The notes below the pieces were generated by a model. The model worked only from the letters and a program-made list of their open reading frames with translations, searched no databases and was not told the origin of the DNA. Below, one piece after another: positions 39,719 to 49,521 of a DNA stretch of 64,000 nt. The stretch is from an uncultured Pelagibacteraceae bacterium (GTDB taxonomy: Bacteria; Pseudomonadota; Alphaproteobacteria; Pelagibacterales; Pelagibacteraceae). Position 1 is the stretch's first letter. Each line of letters opens with the position of its first letter. The position numbers and the translations under genes are program-made. The stretch lies in the NCBI GenBank assembly GCA_902538525.1, contig CACBFA010000001.1, positions 124,250 to 188,249 of the forward strand, written 5' to 3'.

Positions 39719-40608
39719 TTTTTTTCTACCATGAATTCAAGTAAAATATGAGGGAAGGTCAATGAAGCCAATCCAACAAATATTATTTTAATAATACTTT
39801 CATCTATACCAAATTTTTCTGAAATAAAATAAAAAACTATTAAATACATTATTGCTGTGATTACTGTAAGTGGAATAATTTTTCGCAAAAAAATAGGAAA
39901 TCCTTTCACCAAATTTTTATTTATTTCACTAATTAAACTTAGTGAGTGTCTTATAGAATGAAGAAAGCAGAAATAAATTGTAAAAGCCAATATAGGATTA
40001 AAAAAATAGTTTAAAATAATTATTGAAAAACTATCTAAAAAAAGAATTGATCTTAAATCATTATTATTACCTCTATATATAAGAAAATTACTTAGCACTG
40101 ACAATATAACTAAAGGAATTAAAAAATTATTAGCCACAATATTTTCGTCTATTGAAAAGTTTAACATTTTAAAAATTTCGATTGTCTCAGCTTTATGAAA
40201 CAGCAAGGGTGTTGAAATAACTAATGATCCTTTAATAAAATAAAAAATTTCTAATAAATTAACATTTTTTGTTTCGATAAAGTCACTATCCTCCTTGCCA
40301 AAATGATATGCCGCAACTATTAAAAAAAGCGAAAGCAATAATATTGGACTTAAAATCCAAATTAAAATAACAAAAATAGCAATACCTATATAAGTTATAT
40401 AGAACACTTCTGTATTTTTAATTTTATAAATTTTTAAAAGTTTTTTACCCTTTTCATGATCCAGCGCACCGTGAGAGATACCAATTGTAAGAATTAAAAA
40501 AAAACTAAAAAGTATAAACGAATTATCTCTCAATACCTCAAAGGCAGAAAAAAAAATACAGATATTAAAAAAAATAATAGAATGAAAAAAATTTATTTTG
40601 TTGATCAT
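39715..40608 (-). CDS. blh: Beta-carotene 15,15'-dioxygenase (Blh/Brp family)
   Basis: 297 residues with about eight membrane segments. Conserved histidines fall in ISHGALDHEKGK (the SHGALDH hallmark), AAYHFGKEDSDF, CFLHSIRHSLSL and FPHILLEFM. It cuts beta-carotene to two retinals, the chromophore of proteorhodopsin. It overlaps crtY (TAATG) and ispH (four bases). The opsin itself is not in this window, but the pathway strongly suggests that one exists elsewhere. Confidence 0.93.
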   Translation of the reverse strand: MINKINFFHSIIFFNICIFFSAFEVLRDNSFILFSFFLILTIGISHGALDHEKGKKLLKIYKIKNTEVFYITYIGIAIFVILIWILSPILLLSLFLIVAAYHFGKEDSDFIETKNVNLLEIFYFIKGSLVISTPLLFHKAETIEIFKMLNFSIDENIVANNFLIPLVILSVLSNFLIYRGNNNDLRSILFLDSFSIIILNYFFNPILAFTIYFCFLHSIRHSLSLISEINKNLVKGFPIFLRKIIPLTVITAIMYLIVFYFISEKFGIDESIIKIIFVGLASLTFPHILLEFMVEKK

Positions 40609-41684
40609 TATTTAAATACAGCTTTAATAAAAATCCATTTTGGCATCTTTAATATAATGGATAAGTCCTCGAAAATATTACTTTTATTGGAAAGGAAATT
40701 TATTACTGTTTTTGACTTGCTTTTAAACATTTTGAAGAAAATATTTGGCATTATCTCTGGCTTTTCAGCTAGAACTTTCAAAAAAACATTGTCTAAAAAC
40801 TTATACTTACTTTTTATATTGAAAGCTCTAGTTTGGGTTATTTTATCAATGTTTTGGGTAATATATTCTGCTTGTTCTTGAATATTTAGGAAAGTATAGC
40901 CAGTACTTAAACGCGTCATACCTCCAGCAGTTCCAATATTAATCGTATTTTTGTCGTTTTTAAATTTTGGATAAAATAATGGTATGGCCCCAACTTCTTT
41001 ATAATTAATTTTATATTTTTTTAATTTTAAAGTATTTTCGATGTAATCAGTAATTTGTTTATCATAATCTTTTTCACTATCATCTTCCATTTTTGAAAGC
41101 CACGTAGTTTCGATTAAAGCTGATTTTTTTGAATAGGGTAGTGTATAGAAAAAATGAACGCTTTTTTTTTGATCACAATCAAAGTCCATTAAATTCATTA
41201 TTTGATCATCAAAAAAATCTTTTTCGGTTTCAATCTCAACACCTTGAAAGTGTTGCCATAAATTAGAATCTTTATTCTCAAGATTTGGCAAACTGTTAAA
41301 TAAAATTGCGTTTTCTGTATTTACTTCACTAATATCTTTAAAGAATTGAATATTTGGATTTTTATTGATTTTATTTAAAATTTTTTTGTAGAATAGTCCA
41401 CTATCAATACTTTCGTAAGGAGTTTCTTTACAATCTTTATATTCAACATTTCCTTTAAAATTGATTGTATAATCTTTCCATCTTTTTTTTACACAGTCAT
41501 CAAACTTGTGAGGTACAGTTTTCCAATATGACCAAGTTTTATCTCTTTTATATTCATCTCTTTTTTCAATAATTGCTAAAGTCTTATTTTTAAGTTTATC
41601 GTGATACTCTAACTCATAAGCCAATGTTAAACCTGCACAGCCACCTCCAATAATTATGTAATCAAAATCTTTCATTATACTCAA
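40608..41684 (-). CDS. crtY: Lycopene beta-cyclase (CrtY type)
   Basis: 358 residues. FAD site IIGGGCAGLTLAYEL at the start, then KTWSYWKTVPHK, and the NIGTAGGMTRLSTGYTF block are CrtY family features. It closes both ends of lycopene to beta-carotene. Start overlaps crtB by 23 bases; the more internal Met (MKDFDYIIIGGG, three codons on) would reduce the overlap to 14. Confidence 0.92.
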   Translation of the reverse strand: MSIMKDFDYIIIGGGCAGLTLAYELEYHDKLKNKTLAIIEKRDEYKRDKTWSYWKTVPHKFDDCVKKRWKDYTINFKGNVEYKDCKETPYESIDSGLFYKKILNKINKNPNIQFFKDISEVNTENAILFNSLPNLENKDSNLWQHFQGVEIETEKDFFDDQIMNLMDFDCDQKKSVHFFYTLPYSKKSALIETTWLSKMEDDSEKDYDKQITDYIENTLKLKKYKINYKEVGAIPLFYPKFKNDKNTINIGTAGGMTRLSTGYTFLNIQEQAEYITQNIDKITQTRAFNIKSKYKFLDNVFLKVLAEKPEIMPNIFFKMFKSKSKTVINFLSNKSNIFEDLSIILKMPKWIFIKAVFK

Positions 41685-42513
41685 TATCTTGCATTATTAT
41701 CTCATGCTCTTTTATTGTAAGTTTTTTATCTTCTTTTACAAAATATAATTTAATTAAATCACCAATAGATAGCACTGTATGTAAGACTTTTCCCAAATTG
41801 TTTACATAAATTTTTCCTGATTTATTATAATTTTCTAAGTTTCCTTTTTTTAAGATTTCATTTCCAATTTGTCTATATACTCGTCTTGCAACCAAAATCG
41901 AAAATCTTAAAAAGAATGGAATTTTTTTAATTGATACAAAAGAATTACTATAAAATTTGTCAGCGATTTTTAGAATTCTTTTAATTTCATCAAAATTCTT
42001 TTTTATATAAAACCTATTATTGCTTTCATCTTCAATAACATCTCTTGAAATATTAGTTAATTGCATTGCAATGCCTAAGTCAATCGCTCCTAAAAGTGCT
42101 GATCTTTCTTTGACATTTAAAATTTTTGCCATCATTAATCCAACTGTTCCAGCCACTCTATATGAATAAACATATAGATCTTTGTCAGTGTTAATTTCTA
42201 CTTTTGATTTTATATCAGCCTCTACGCCATCGAATAAATCATCAATTATTTTTTGTGATATTCCAAATTTGTTTATTAAAGCCCACATATTTTTAATTAT
42301 TTGGTTATTTTCATTTTTTAATTTGAAATCTTCTTTGAAACTATTGAAATTTTTTAATTTCGTATCAAGATCACCTTTTTCATCTGCTATATTGTCTATG
42401 TATCTACAAAAATCGTACAAATCAGAGCAATCAGAGTAGACTTGTTTTGGTAAAAAGAAACCTGCCCAATTAAAAGATTTAGCGTATATCGACAAATAAT
42501 TTTGTTCATTCAT
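41662..42513 (-). CDS. crtB: Phytoene synthase
   Basis: 283 residues. Asp-rich motif FCRYIDNIADEKGD, then YSYRVAGTVGLMMAKIL and AMQLTNISRDVIEDESNNR, all squalene/phytoene synthase signatures. It joins two GGPP to phytoene. The frame overlaps crtI by one base and crtY by 23. No GGPP synthase (crtE) is visible nearby. Confidence 0.94.
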   Translation of the reverse strand: MNEQNYLSIYAKSFNWAGFFLPKQVYSDCSDLYDFCRYIDNIADEKGDLDTKLKNFNSFKEDFKLKNENNQIIKNMWALINKFGISQKIIDDLFDGVEADIKSKVEINTDKDLYVYSYRVAGTVGLMMAKILNVKERSALLGAIDLGIAMQLTNISRDVIEDESNNRFYIKKNFDEIKRILKIADKFYSNSFVSIKKIPFFLRFSILVARRVYRQIGNEILKKGNLENYNKSGKIYVNNLGKVLHTVLSIGDLIKLYFVKEDKKLTIKEHEIIMQDIEYNERF

Positions 42514-43970
42514 TACAAAATTTTATCTAAGACCTTTGCGGATGATAGGACTCCTGGAACACCAGCTCCAGGATGAGTGCCCGCTCCAACAAAATATAAA
42601 CCGTCATAAACCTCAGATTTATTATGAAATCTAAAGTATGCTGATTGAGAAAATTTTGGCTGAATTGAAAAACCAGAGCCATATTTTGTGTTTAATTCAT
42701 TCTCAAAATAATCAGGAGTTAAATAAAAATCATCTACAATATTTTCTCTTAAGTTAGGTAATAAACTTTTTTCCATTTTATCTATCACAAGTTTTTTTAG
42801 ATTCTCACCTTCGATTGACCAGTTTATTCCTGATTTATTATTAGGTACAGGCACTAATACATAAAAGCAATCATGGTCTTTTGGTGCCATACTCGAGTCA
42901 GTCGCGGTAGGCCTATGTAGGTAATAGCTTATATCGTTATTTAATTTTTTGTTTACAAATATATCATCCAAGTGTTCTTTGTACTTATCGCCAAACTTTA
43001 TAGTATGATGTTCAACATTTTCGTATTTTTTCTTTGTTCCAAAATAATAAACAAACAAACCCATTGAATATTCCATTCTATTTATCTTCCAATTAAATAA
43101 GGTGTTATATTTTTGATTATTTAGCATTTTTGAATAAACACCGGGAGGATCTGCATTACAAACAACGTTATCTGCTTTAATTTCCTCATCTTCACTTGTC
43201 ACAACCCCGACAACTCTTTTATTTTCTGTAAGCAAGTTTTTAACTTCTTTACCTTTAATAATTGTAACATCTTCTTCTAACATCAATTTCTCAAATCCTT
43301 TTATGATTTGTCCTGTTCCACCCATTGAATAATGAATTCCCCATTTTTTTTCTAAATATAAAATTAATCCATATATAGAGGTTGTAGTAAAAGGATTCCC
43401 ACCTACCAATAATGGGTGCATACTAAATAATCTTCTTAGTTTTTCATTTTCAATAAAACTACTAACCAAAGAATAAACAGATTTATAACTTTTTAAACTT
43501 AGCAATGCAGGAATTTGCTTAAACATAAATGAAGGTTTATCAAATGGCACATCTGATAATTCTGAATAACCCTTATCAAATATTTTTTTTGTAAATTTAA
43601 GTAAATTTCTGTAACCCACAACGTCTTTATGGTTGATTAATGCAATTTGCTCTTCCATTTTCTTTTCATCTGCTGAATAATCGAAATGGCTTCCATCTTC
43701 AAAAACAAATCTGTACCAAGTATCCAAATCTTTTATTTTTATGTAATCATCTGGATTTTTATTAAAAAGTTTAAAAATTTCATAAATTAAATAAGGAGCA
43801 GTTATTACAGTTGGTCCACCATCATAAGTAAACCCATTCCTTTTAAATACTCTGGCTCTTCCACCTAAATCTTTTTGTTTTTCAATTAAAGTAACTTTAT
43901 GACCTTTTGCTCGAAGTCTAAGAGCTGCCGCCATACCACCAAAACCTGATCCAATTACAATGGAATTCAT
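42513..43970 (-). CDS. crtI: Phytoene desaturase
   Basis: 485 residues. FAD site IVIGSGFGGMAAALRLRAKG, then GFTYDGGPTVITAPY and the C-terminal GLYFVGAGTHPGAGVPGVLS. It converts phytoene to lycopene. First gene of the retinal run; 48 bases separate it from atpF, which is on the same strand upstream, so it may have its own promoter, though I see no convincing one. Confidence 0.96.
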   Translation of the reverse strand: MNSIVIGSGFGGMAAALRLRAKGHKVTLIEKQKDLGGRARVFKRNGFTYDGGPTVITAPYLIYEIFKLFNKNPDDYIKIKDLDTWYRFVFEDGSHFDYSADEKKMEEQIALINHKDVVGYRNLLKFTKKIFDKGYSELSDVPFDKPSFMFKQIPALLSLKSYKSVYSLVSSFIENEKLRRLFSMHPLLVGGNPFTTTSIYGLILYLEKKWGIHYSMGGTGQIIKGFEKLMLEEDVTIIKGKEVKNLLTENKRVVGVVTSEDEEIKADNVVCNADPPGVYSKMLNNQKYNTLFNWKINRMEYSMGLFVYYFGTKKKYENVEHHTIKFGDKYKEHLDDIFVNKKLNNDISYYLHRPTATDSSMAPKDHDCFYVLVPVPNNKSGINWSIEGENLKKLVIDKMEKSLLPNLRENIVDDFYLTPDYFENELNTKYGSGFSIQPKFSQSAYFRFHNKSEVYDGLYFVGAGTHPGAGVPGVLSSAKVLDKIL

Positions 43971-44018
43971 ATTCCCTAATTTACATTATTTTTATAAAAT
44001 TTGATAAACTATCTTCGT

Positions 44019-44516
44019 TTAAGAACTGATTTTCTTTAATTCTGTCTTTGTTTCTTCAAGATTTTTATTAAACAAATTATCAAGTTTAGACTTATCAACA
44101 GATGTTGTAATAATTTTTTTCACAGATTCTACAGCAATATTAATTGATGAATCTTTAATTTCTTTAATAGCATTATCCTTCATTTGAGAGATTTTAGTTT
44201 TTGCTAGACTTTTCTTGAGTTCAGCTGATTTATGAAATTTATCATTCATTTCAATTACAAATCTTTCAGTTTCATCTTTTGACTGCTGCATAATCTTTTC
44301 ACTCTCAATTTTTGCAGTATCTAGCTTCTTTTGCGCCTCATCCAATAGTCTTTTAGATTCAGCTCGTAGTTTTTCACTTTCATCAATCTCGTTTTTGATA
44401 TCAGTAATCATTTTGCTCAATAAATTATTAACATTTTGAGGAACTTTTAAATAAATTAGCACTCCAAAAAATATTACAAAAGATACTGCTACCCAAAATG
44501 TTGCATCAAATGCCAT
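44019..44516 (-). CDS. atpF: ATP synthase F0 subunit b
   Basis: 165 residues from the ATG at 44516 (MAFDATFWVAVSFVIFFG). The longer frame to 44552 would overlap b' deeply and adds no homology. One membrane segment (about 5-24) followed by a long charged coiled coil. It forms the peripheral stalk together with b'. Eleven-base overlap with b'. Confidence 0.92.
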   Translation of the reverse strand: MAFDATFWVAVSFVIFFGVLIYLKVPQNVNNLLSKMITDIKNEIDESEKLRAESKRLLDEAQKKLDTAKIESEKIMQQSKDETERFVIEMNDKFHKSAELKKSLAKTKISQMKDNAIKEIKDSSINIAVESVKKIITTSVDKSKLDNLFNKNLEETKTELKKISS

Positions 44517-45096
44517 TATGTTTTTCCATTTCTTTTTTAGAAAGATCTTCAACTATGGCTGAAAGACTACTTTTATTTATATCTTCACCAATTAATTGTT
44601 TAACTAGATCAGAGGATGTCTCAATTGCAATTTTAGTAATTTTCTCTTGAGAAGTTTTTTTTAATTGGTTTATTTCTTCTTCAGCTTTTATTATTTCTTT
44701 TTCAATATCCTTTTCTAAAGATAATCTTTTATTATTTATATCGTCCAAAACTTTTTGTCTTTCACTATTAAAAAAGTTTTTCGCCTCAGTTTTTGTATCA
44801 TTGATAATTTTATCAAATTCTTTAACTTTTTTTTCAGTTTCTTCCCGTTGCTTGTCTGCAGTTTCGATATTCTCTAAGATTTGTGATTTTCTGGTTTCAA
44901 GATTGTTACTAATCTTTGGTAGTATGAACTTAGATAAAATTATAAATAATAATCCAAAAGTAAGTACTAACCAAAAAATTTGAGATATCCAAAACTCGGG
45001 ATTAAGCTGGGGCATGCCTCCACTCTCAGCGCTTTGAGCGCTATAAGTAAAGATAAGACTTAAAGCTAGAAATTGAAAAATTATCTTTTTCAACAT
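44506..45096 (-). CDS. atpF2: ATP synthase F0 subunit b'
   Basis: 196 residues. It has a signal-like N-terminus (MLKKIIFQFLALSLIFTYSA) ahead of the b' membrane segment containing PEFWISQIFWLVLTFGLLF, then a long coiled coil. Having both b and b' is the rule in Alphaproteobacteria. The extra leader of about 28 residues suggests processing. Gap to atpE is three bases. Confidence 0.9.
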   Translation of the reverse strand: MLKKIIFQFLALSLIFTYSAQSAESGGMPQLNPEFWISQIFWLVLTFGLLFIILSKFILPKISNNLETRKSQILENIETADKQREETEKKVKEFDKIINDTKTEAKNFFNSERQKVLDDINNKRLSLEKDIEKEIIKAEEEINQLKKTSQEKITKIAIETSSDLVKQLIGEDINKSSLSAIVEDLSKKEMEKHNGI

Positions 45097-45099
45097 TAA

Positions 45100-45327
45100 T
45101 TAAAACGCGAAAAGAATAATTAATGCAACAACTAATCCAAATAAACCAGTCGCTTCCGCTAATGCAAAGCCTAATAGCAAGTTTGGAAACTGCTTTTGAG
45201 CTGCGGATGGATTTCTCATTGCACCTGAAAGATAATTTCCAAAAATTATCCCAATTCCAACTCCTGCACCTGCAAGCGCAATTGCTGCTAGTCCTGCTCC
45301 TATCATTTTTGCTGCTTCTAATTCCAT
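45100..45327 (-). CDS. atpE: ATP synthase F0 subunit c
   Basis: 75 residues: two membrane helices with AGAGVGIGIIFGNYLSGAMR in the first helix and loop (RNP follows), and the proton-carrying glutamate in FALAEATGLFGLV. The A-x-G-x-G pattern marks the first helix. A very strong ribosome binding site (AAGGAGGA on the minus strand) sits nine bases before ATG, fitting the high copy number of subunit c. Confidence 0.98.
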   Translation of the reverse strand: MELEAAKMIGAGLAAIALAGAGVGIGIIFGNYLSGAMRNPSAAQKQFPNLLLGFALAEATGLFGLVVALIILFAF

Positions 45328-45346
45328 TATATCCTCCTTATGTTAA

Positions 45347-46078
45347 TTAATGGTGTAAATTTAATGCATCATTCAAATAGATACATGTTAAAATTGCAAA
45401 TACATATGCTTGAAGAAAAGCAACTAATATCTCCAAACCTGTTAATGCAACTGAAAAACCTAGTGGTAGCCAGCCCCCAACAATTCCTAAGCTAACTACG
45501 AAACCTCCAAAAACTTTCATCATCGTATGGCCTGCCATCATATTTGCAAACAATCTAACTGATAAACTAATTGGTCTACTTAAGTATGAAATTATTTCTA
45601 TAACAACTATTAATGGCAATAAAACCATTGGAACTCCACTTGGCACAAAAAGTTTTAAGTATCCAAGTCCATGTTTAATAAATCCAATTATTGTTACTCC
45701 TATAAATATAAATGCTGCTAATACAAAAGTTACAATGATGTGGCTAGTGACAGTAAAAGAGTATGGTATCATCCCAAACATGTTACAAAATAAAACAAAC
45801 ATGAATAAAGAAAATATGAAAGAAAAGTAAGGTTTAGCTTTTGATCCAGCTGTATCACTTATCATTTTTGAGATAAAAGAGTAACTGAGTTCTGCAAGTA
45901 ATTGAATTTTATTTGGTATGATAGATCTCTTCGTACCTAAATTAAAAATAATTAATATTGTTAGTGAACTTATAACCATAAACAAACTCGCGTTTGTGAA
46001 TGAAATATCTATGTTATTTATTTTAATTTCTGGACCAATTCGGTAAACATTGAATTGGTACATTGGATTTGCTGCCAT
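45347..46078 (-). CDS. atpB: ATP synthase F0 subunit a
   Basis: 243 residues with six membrane segments. The essential arginine is in ISLSVRLFANMMAGHTMM, and the C-terminus QAYVFAILTCIYLNDALN matches. Forms the proton channel with the c ring. It lies between atpI and atpE in the classic alphaproteobacterial order. Confidence 0.97.
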   Translation of the reverse strand: MAANPMYQFNVYRIGPEIKINNIDISFTNASLFMVISSLTILIIFNLGTKRSIIPNKIQLLAELSYSFISKMISDTAGSKAKPYFSFIFSLFMFVLFCNMFGMIPYSFTVTSHIIVTFVLAAFIFIGVTIIGFIKHGLGYLKLFVPSGVPMVLLPLIVVIEIISYLSRPISLSVRLFANMMAGHTMMKVFGGFVVSLGIVGGWLPLGFSVALTGLEILVAFLQAYVFAILTCIYLNDALNLHH

Positions 46079-46085
46079 TTGCCTA

Positions 46086-46361
46086 CTATTTTTGCATTTT
46101 TTTCGCTGATCTAATAACGTTCATAATCCCAGCTATCACACCAATAAAAAAAAATATTAAAATTAACCAAGGTTTAGTACCAAACCAATTGTCTAAAATA
46201 AACCCAATAATTGTCCCAACAGCTACTGCAGATACCAATTCCGTGCTCATTTTGAAGGCTGACCCCATACTTGAGCCTTTATTTCCCTCTTGAGATTTTT
46301 TGTCTTTATCAGTTTTATTTTTTGCAATTTTTAGGCGAGTTTTAAACTGGTCTTCATCCAT
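46086..46361 (-). CDS. atpI: AtpI family F0 assembly protein
   Basis: 91 residues. Charged N-terminus then two membrane segments with TELVSAVAVGTIIGFILDNW and FFFIGVIAGIMNVIRSAKK, the AtpI/F0F1 subunit pattern. It helps assemble the c ring and may carry magnesium. First of the F0 genes. Two bases separate it from smc upstream. Confidence 0.9.
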   Translation of the reverse strand: MDEDQFKTRLKIAKNKTDKDKKSQEGNKGSSMGSAFKMSTELVSAVAVGTIIGFILDNWFGTKPWLILIFFFIGVIAGIMNVIRSAKKMQK

Positions 46362-46363
46362 TA

Positions 46364-48937
46364 TTAAGCAACCATATTCTCTGCTTTTTGAAGATCTACA
46401 GCAACTAGTTGGCTAATTCCTTTTTCTGGCATTGTTACGCCATATAGTCTGTCCATTTTAGACATGGTTAAAGCGTGGTGAGTTACAATAATAAATCTTG
46501 TAGATGTAATTTTAGTTAGTTCAGTTAAAAGATTGCAAAATCTTGTTACATTCGCATCGTCGAGAGGTGCGTCTACTTCATCGAGAACACATATCGGAGC
46601 TGGATTAGTAAGAAACACTGCAAAGATTAAAGATAAAGCTGTCAAGGCTTGTTCACCTCCAGATAATAAAGTTATTGATTGTAATCTTTTTCCTGGTGGA
46701 CTTACTAACATTTCTAATCCTGCATCTAAAGGATCATCAGAGTCTACTAGTTCTAGCTTCGCGCTACCCCCATTAAATAGTTTGGTATAAACTTCATTAA
46801 ACTTTCTATTAACTTTTTCAAAAGCATCTAGAAGTCTTTCTCTGCCTTTCTGATTAAGTTCAGTAATACTTTCTTTTAATTTTATAATTGCAGTTACTAA
46901 ATCTTGTCTATCTTTTTCCATTTTCTTAATTTCATCTTCATATTTTGAAGTTTCTTCATCTGCTCTTAAGTTAACTGAACCTAATTTTTCTCTTTCTCTT
47001 TTTTTTTCATCAAGCAATTCCTCTTGTGTTACTGTATCTGGATATTCAGAAGCATCTTTTAAATTTGAAAAATTTAGTATATCATCTTCTTTTAAATTAA
47101 GTTCTGTTGATACTCTTTCTAATAAATCATTTCTTCTTTTATTCAAACCATCAATTGTTGCTCCAGAGCTTGCTTTTCGCTCTCTTATTTCAATAGACTC
47201 TTCCTTTGTTGTACTTAGATTACTTCTTAATTCGTTAATCTCTTTATCTAGTTCATCTATTAATATTTCATTATCACTTTTTTCTTTTTCAGAAATTCTT
47301 AAACTTTCAGATATTTGTCCTTTTCTTTCAGCTTGTGTTTGAGGTTGTTTTTCTAGGTCATTTAATTTTTTTTGTTGAGTATCTTTTCTACTATTTAATT
47401 CATTAATCATTTTTTCAGAATTTACCAATAGGTTTTTCCAACTTTCTATTTCTTGGTCAATTATTTTAATTCTTTCACTTCTCTTGATTGATTCTTTTTT
47501 AATATTTTGATTTGTACTAAATGCTTCAGCATATTCTTCCTGTAGACTTTTGATTTCTTCGTTTTTCTTAGTTACTGTTACAGCTAAATCGTCATCATGC
47601 ATTTCATTAATTTTCATTTTTAAAAATGAAAGATTTATTTTGCATTCATCTATTAAATTAGTTGCACCATTGATATTATTCTCTGAGAGCATTTCTTTTG
47701 CTTTATCTAACTGCTCGCTTGCTAAATCAATAGTTTCTGAGTTCTTTTTTAGAGTATCAAGGTTTAGATTTTCTAGTATTCTCTCTAATTTATCCTGCTC
47801 ATCTTTTAATTTTCCTTTTGCATTTACCAAATCTAAACCTGACAATTTTTCAGTTTCATAATATTTTGAATCGACTATAATTAATTTTTCTTTTTCTTCT
47901 CTAAGTCTTTTTTCATTAGAGTTTGCGTCGATGATTATGCTTTTTTCTCTAACAATATCCTCATCTATTACACTTAAAGCTTTTCTAATTGATTGTATTT
48001 CATCATTAACCCTGTCTTTCTCTTCATCTAAACTCTTTAACTCCAAATTTAATCTTTGTATTTTTGATAAGTTTTCTTGATTTTTTTCTCTTATAGGATT
48101 TACATTCTTATTCTTTTCAATAATCTTCATGCTTAAATCCTCTAATTTATCATTGAAGGACTTAACTTGATCATCAGCCTCATTGTTGATCTCATTCTCT
48201 ACTTTAATTTCATTATCAATTTCTAAAAGACGTAAATAATATAAACCTGCCTCAACTTTTTTTATTTCTTCTGAAATAGATTTGTATTTTGCAGCCTCTT
48301 CAGCTTGCTTTTGCAAATTTGCTAATTGTCTTTCCTGCTGTCTTCTTAATTCATCTGCCCTTTTTAAATTATTTTCAGCAGCGCCTAATCTTAATTCTGC
48401 TTCGTGTCTTCTAACATGTAAACCTGCTATACCAGCTGCCTCTTCTAAGATAGCTCTTCGATCAGAAGGTTTTGCCGTGACTAATGCTCCAATTCTACCT
48501 TGACTAATAATCGAAGGTGAATGAGCACCTGTTGATAAATCGGCAAAAAACATTTGAGCATCTTTAGCCCTAACTTCTTTGCCATTTATATAAAATTTTG
48601 AGCCTTTATCTTTTTCTATTTTTCTTCTTATTTCAATTTCATCGAGCTCATTATATTGAAGAGGACCATCTTTATTATCATTTGATAAACTCACTAAAAC
48701 TTCTGCAATATTTTTTGATGGTTTGTTTGAAGTTCCAGAAAATATAACATCTTCCATTCCCGAACCTCTCATACTTTTTGCTGATGTCTCCCCCATACAC
48801 CATCGCAGTGACTCCACTATATTTGATTTACCGCAACCGTTTGGACCAACTATTCCAGTCAAACCTTCTTCAATCAGGAAATTCGTTTTTTCAGCAAAAG
48901 ACTTAAATCCATTTATTTGGATTTTTTTAAATTCCAT
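46364..48937 (-). CDS. smc: Chromosome segregation SMC protein, short form
   Basis: 857 residues against about 1150 for most bacterial SMCs. ATPase ends are intact: Walker A in GIVGPNGCGKSNIVESLRW (about residue 27-45), R-loop and Q-loop in the following 120 residues (IISQGRIG), signature LSGGEQALTALSL (about 755) and Walker B ICVLDEVDAPLDD (about 785). Between them lie coiled coils. I see no glycine-rich globular hinge; the middle is polar coiled coil with a short patch near residue 420. It condenses and organises the chromosome. Confidence 0.93.
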   Translation of the reverse strand: MEFKKIQINGFKSFAEKTNFLIEEGLTGIVGPNGCGKSNIVESLRWCMGETSAKSMRGSGMEDVIFSGTSNKPSKNIAEVLVSLSNDNKDGPLQYNELDEIEIRRKIEKDKGSKFYINGKEVRAKDAQMFFADLSTGAHSPSIISQGRIGALVTAKPSDRRAILEEAAGIAGLHVRRHEAELRLGAAENNLKRADELRRQQERQLANLQKQAEEAAKYKSISEEIKKVEAGLYYLRLLEIDNEIKVENEINNEADDQVKSFNDKLEDLSMKIIEKNKNVNPIREKNQENLSKIQRLNLELKSLDEEKDRVNDEIQSIRKALSVIDEDIVREKSIIIDANSNEKRLREEKEKLIIVDSKYYETEKLSGLDLVNAKGKLKDEQDKLERILENLNLDTLKKNSETIDLASEQLDKAKEMLSENNINGATNLIDECKINLSFLKMKINEMHDDDLAVTVTKKNEEIKSLQEEYAEAFSTNQNIKKESIKRSERIKIIDQEIESWKNLLVNSEKMINELNSRKDTQQKKLNDLEKQPQTQAERKGQISESLRISEKEKSDNEILIDELDKEINELRSNLSTTKEESIEIRERKASSGATIDGLNKRRNDLLERVSTELNLKEDDILNFSNLKDASEYPDTVTQEELLDEKKREREKLGSVNLRADEETSKYEDEIKKMEKDRQDLVTAIIKLKESITELNQKGRERLLDAFEKVNRKFNEVYTKLFNGGSAKLELVDSDDPLDAGLEMLVSPPGKRLQSITLLSGGEQALTALSLIFAVFLTNPAPICVLDEVDAPLDDANVTRFCNLLTELTKITSTRFIIVTHHALTMSKMDRLYGVTMPEKGISQLVAVDLQKAENMVA

Positions 48938-48945
48938 TCACTGAC

Positions 48946-49521
48946 TTATATCAGTTTTTCTATGTATTTTTTTAATTTTTTGTAGTTTGAGTGATTTTCA
49001 AACTTTTTTCCGTTAATTATGACTGTAGGAGTAGAATCCACTTTGTACTTTTTAACACCTTCGATTCGGTCTTCTAAAATATGATCCTCTATTTTTTTAT
49101 TTGCTAAACACTTATCAAAATCTAGATTATATTTAGTATTATCAATAAATTTTTTCATTGCTTGATTTGCTTCTATTTCATTTTTTCCTTTGATCCACTT
49201 ATCTTGATTTAAATAGAGGTGATGCAAAATTTCATGCTCACCGTCATTTCTACAATGTGCTAATTTAGTTGCATTAAATGCTATGATATCTAGTGGAAAG
49301 CTTTTAAATTCTATTGAGATCAATCCTTTATCAATAAAGTCTTCTTTTAGTTTAGGATAAATATTTTTATGAAAATTTGCACAAAAACTGCAAGTTAAAG
49401 ATTCAAAAACCATTAACTTAACTTTTGAGTCCGCATTCCCTACTAAAATTGGTTTAACTTCAGAATTAGCATTAATGAAATTTAAAAAGATTAAAATTGA
49501 TACAAGTATTATTTTTTTCAT
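48946..49521 (-). CDS. DsbA-family thiol oxidoreductase
   Basis: 191 residues. Signal peptide about 1-20, then SLTCSFCANFHKN with active-site CSFC (residues 44-47) and VDSTPTVIINGKKF with the cis-Pro. This is the thioredoxin-like DsbA/BdbD type used for disulfide exchange in the periplasm. It overlaps the DciA-like gene upstream by four bases and lies nine bases ahead of smc. Confidence 0.92.
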   Translation of the reverse strand: MKKIILVSILIFLNFINANSEVKPILVGNADSKVKLMVFESLTCSFCANFHKNIYPKLKEDFIDKGLISIEFKSFPLDIIAFNATKLAHCRNDGEHEILHHLYLNQDKWIKGKNEIEANQAMKKFIDNTKYNLDFDKCLANKKIEDHILEDRIEGVKKYKVDSTPTVIINGKKFENHSNYKKLKKYIEKLI

